A stretch of DNA of 6,779 nt from Pseudomonadota bacterium (lineage in GTDB: Bacteria; Pseudomonadota; Gammaproteobacteria; Magnimaribacterales; D2472): the NCBI GenBank assembly GCA_010024215.1, contig RGHK01000045.1, positions 1-6,779 of the forward strand. Reading direction: 5' to 3'. This document shows, in pieces, positions 5,662-6,779 of this stretch. The stretch's first letter is position 1. Every line of letters begins with the position of its first letter. A model generated the notes under the pieces. That model saw nothing but the letters and a program-made list of their open reading frames with translations, searched no databases and had not been told where the DNA came from. Made by a program: the position numbers and the translations under genes.

Positions 5662-6779
5662 TAGTCTAGGTTAGTACTTTTTTCAGCAGGAAACCATGGT
5701 AATTGATGAACTTTTGCATTCAAATGGGCATTTGGTGATTCAATGACAATTGACGTTCCAGGATCAACATAGTCTATAGCTAAGATTGCTAGACCAATAT
5801 TTTTTTGAAGCCTTGGTGAATAAAAACACCTCGAGAGCCTGCCAATTTTATTGTTACTTGAATTAAAGACTGGCCAAAAGTTTTCTGGGGCTTTTTGAAT
5901 TGGATCTCCTTCAATTTCAACTCCAACAAGTTTTTCTTTTATACCCTCTTCTTTTATTTTTTTTAATGCCTCTTTCCCAATAAAATCAATGTCTTGCTCA
6001 AGATCTACAAGCCTATCCAAACCAATAGTAAATGGATTATGCTCTCTTCCAAAGTCACTCTGATAGGACAAAAGACCACCCTCAATTGTTCTTATAGTAT
6101 TTGGTGCTATGACAGCTCCATTGAATTCTTTTGCAGCCTCATAAACCATCTCGAATAACTCATCGCCTTTTTTTCTGTCTTGTAAATATAACTCGTAACT
6201 AAGTTCTCCGCTCCAACCTGTCCTAGCTATAACCATTGGAATATCAGACAAAGATGTTTGTCTTGCTTTGTAATAACCAAGATCATCATGAATTCCTTCG
6301 AAAAGCTTCTGAATTAATTTACCTGCTTTAGGTCCACTTATTTGAAGTGGCGATACATCAGGCTCATGAATCTTCACATCCATCCCAGAGTTTATAGCTA
6401 TACCTTGCAACCATAATAAAACATCTCCATCACCAGGTGATACCCAAAATTTATTTGGTTCAAGTCTTAGTAAACATGCATCATTTATAATTCCACCATC
6501 TGGATCAGTTAAGACTATGTATTTACAGTCACCTATGTCACATTTTGATAAATTTCTAGGATTTACATATCTAACAAAATCATATGCGTCAGGACCAGAA
6601 ACTTCTATTTGTCGCTCTGCAGCAAAATCACCAAAAGTGACATCATTCACAAGACTTTCATATTCTTTCTCAGGTCCAGAGAAACTAGTTGGAAGATACA
6701 TTCTGTTATAGATCGTAAAACCAGTTACACCATATTTGATAGTTGAATCAAAATAAGGTGACTTTCTTATTCTAGATCC
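5661..6779 (-). CDS. DmdA-like folate-dependent demethylase (aminomethyltransferase/GcvT family), N-terminus off right edge
   Basis: This is a tetrahydrofolate-dependent enzyme of the GcvT fold. It most resembles dimethylsulfoniopropionate demethylase DmdA, which moves a methyl group from DMSP to tetrahydrofolate. 372 residues are visible. The ATG at 6701 is not the true start: the frame stays open to 6779, and the added 26 residues (SRIRKSPYFDSTIKYGVTGF and TIYNR) match the DmdA N-terminus as I recall it. Family marks, in visible-residue numbers, are ERQIEVSGPDA (55-65), DGGIINDA (94-101), GDGDVLLWLQGIA (116-128), EPDVSPLQISGPKA (139-152), RTGWSGE (186-192), IEGGLLSY (232-239) and a C-terminal barrel from about 285 with SPRLQKNIG. 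GcvT has DD where this has ND, as in DmdA, and GcvT's EAG(M) helix reads EGG here. DmdA paralogues of unknown substrate exist, so I leave out the symbol. It heads the leftward string seen here. Confidence 0.88.
   Translation of the reverse strand, partial: GSRIRKSPYFDSTIKYGVTGFTIYNRMYLPTSFSGPEKEYESLVNDVTFGDFAAERQIEVSGPDAYDFVRYVNPRNLSKCDIGDCKYIVLTDPDGGIINDACLLRLEPNKFWVSPGDGDVLLWLQGIAINSGMDVKIHEPDVSPLQISGPKAGKLIQKLFEGIHDDLGYYKARQTSLSDIPMVIARTGWSGELSYELYLQDRKKGDELFEMVYEAAKEFNGAVIAPNTIRTIEGGLLSYQSDFGREHNPFTIGLDRLVDLEQDIDFIGKEALKKIKEEGIKEKLVGVEIEGDPIQKAPENFWPVFNSSNNKIGRLSRCFYSPRLQKNIGLAILAIDYVDPGTSIVIESPNAHLNAKVHQLPWFPAEKSTNLD

Noticed and set aside
6517..6711. Rightward 64-codon open frame near the right edge
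   Set aside because: It is antisense to the conserved N-terminal region of the DmdA-like enzyme.

Overview
The window looks like part of an AT-rich, streamlined marine gammaproteobacterium; SAR86-type plankton is my best guess. This is inferred from low GC, near-zero intergenic space, TAATG and ATGA gene junctions, and the protein families present (tail-specific protease, exonuclease III, TadA, a DmdA-like demethylase). No rRNA or other taxonomic marker is present, so the placement is tentative.

Layout: positions 1-4671 are read rightward and 4673-6779 leftward, so the two gene strings converge with one untranslated base between them. The rightward string starts with the C-terminal end of an acyl-CoA dehydrogenase that runs in from the left. 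A second acyl-CoA dehydrogenase follows, broken by a frame change and an apparent loss of about 60-75 codons from its middle domain. Next come a full-length lipoprotein form of the tail-specific protease Prc, exonuclease III (xthA, overlapping prc by 4 bp) and a GNAT acetyltransferase. The leftward string, in transcription order, is a DmdA-like folate-dependent demethylase (its N-terminus runs off the right edge), a secreted CIA30-domain protein and the tRNA adenosine deaminase tadA. These three are joined by two 1-bp stop/start overlaps.

How the genes fit together: the two dehydrogenases look like partner subunits of a heteromeric acyl-CoA dehydrogenase, of the kind known from steroid side-chain degradation. 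The other genes are mostly housekeeping (periplasmic proteolysis, base-excision repair, tRNA wobble editing) placed beside one-carbon metabolism, and show no obvious shared pathway. No gene-free stretch exceeds 20 bases. I see no RNA gene, mobile element, CRISPR array or convincing terminator, and promoters for both strings must lie outside the window. I find no convincing new system. The most notable points are the damaged dehydrogenase subunit, the DmdA-like enzyme and the secreted CIA30 protein.
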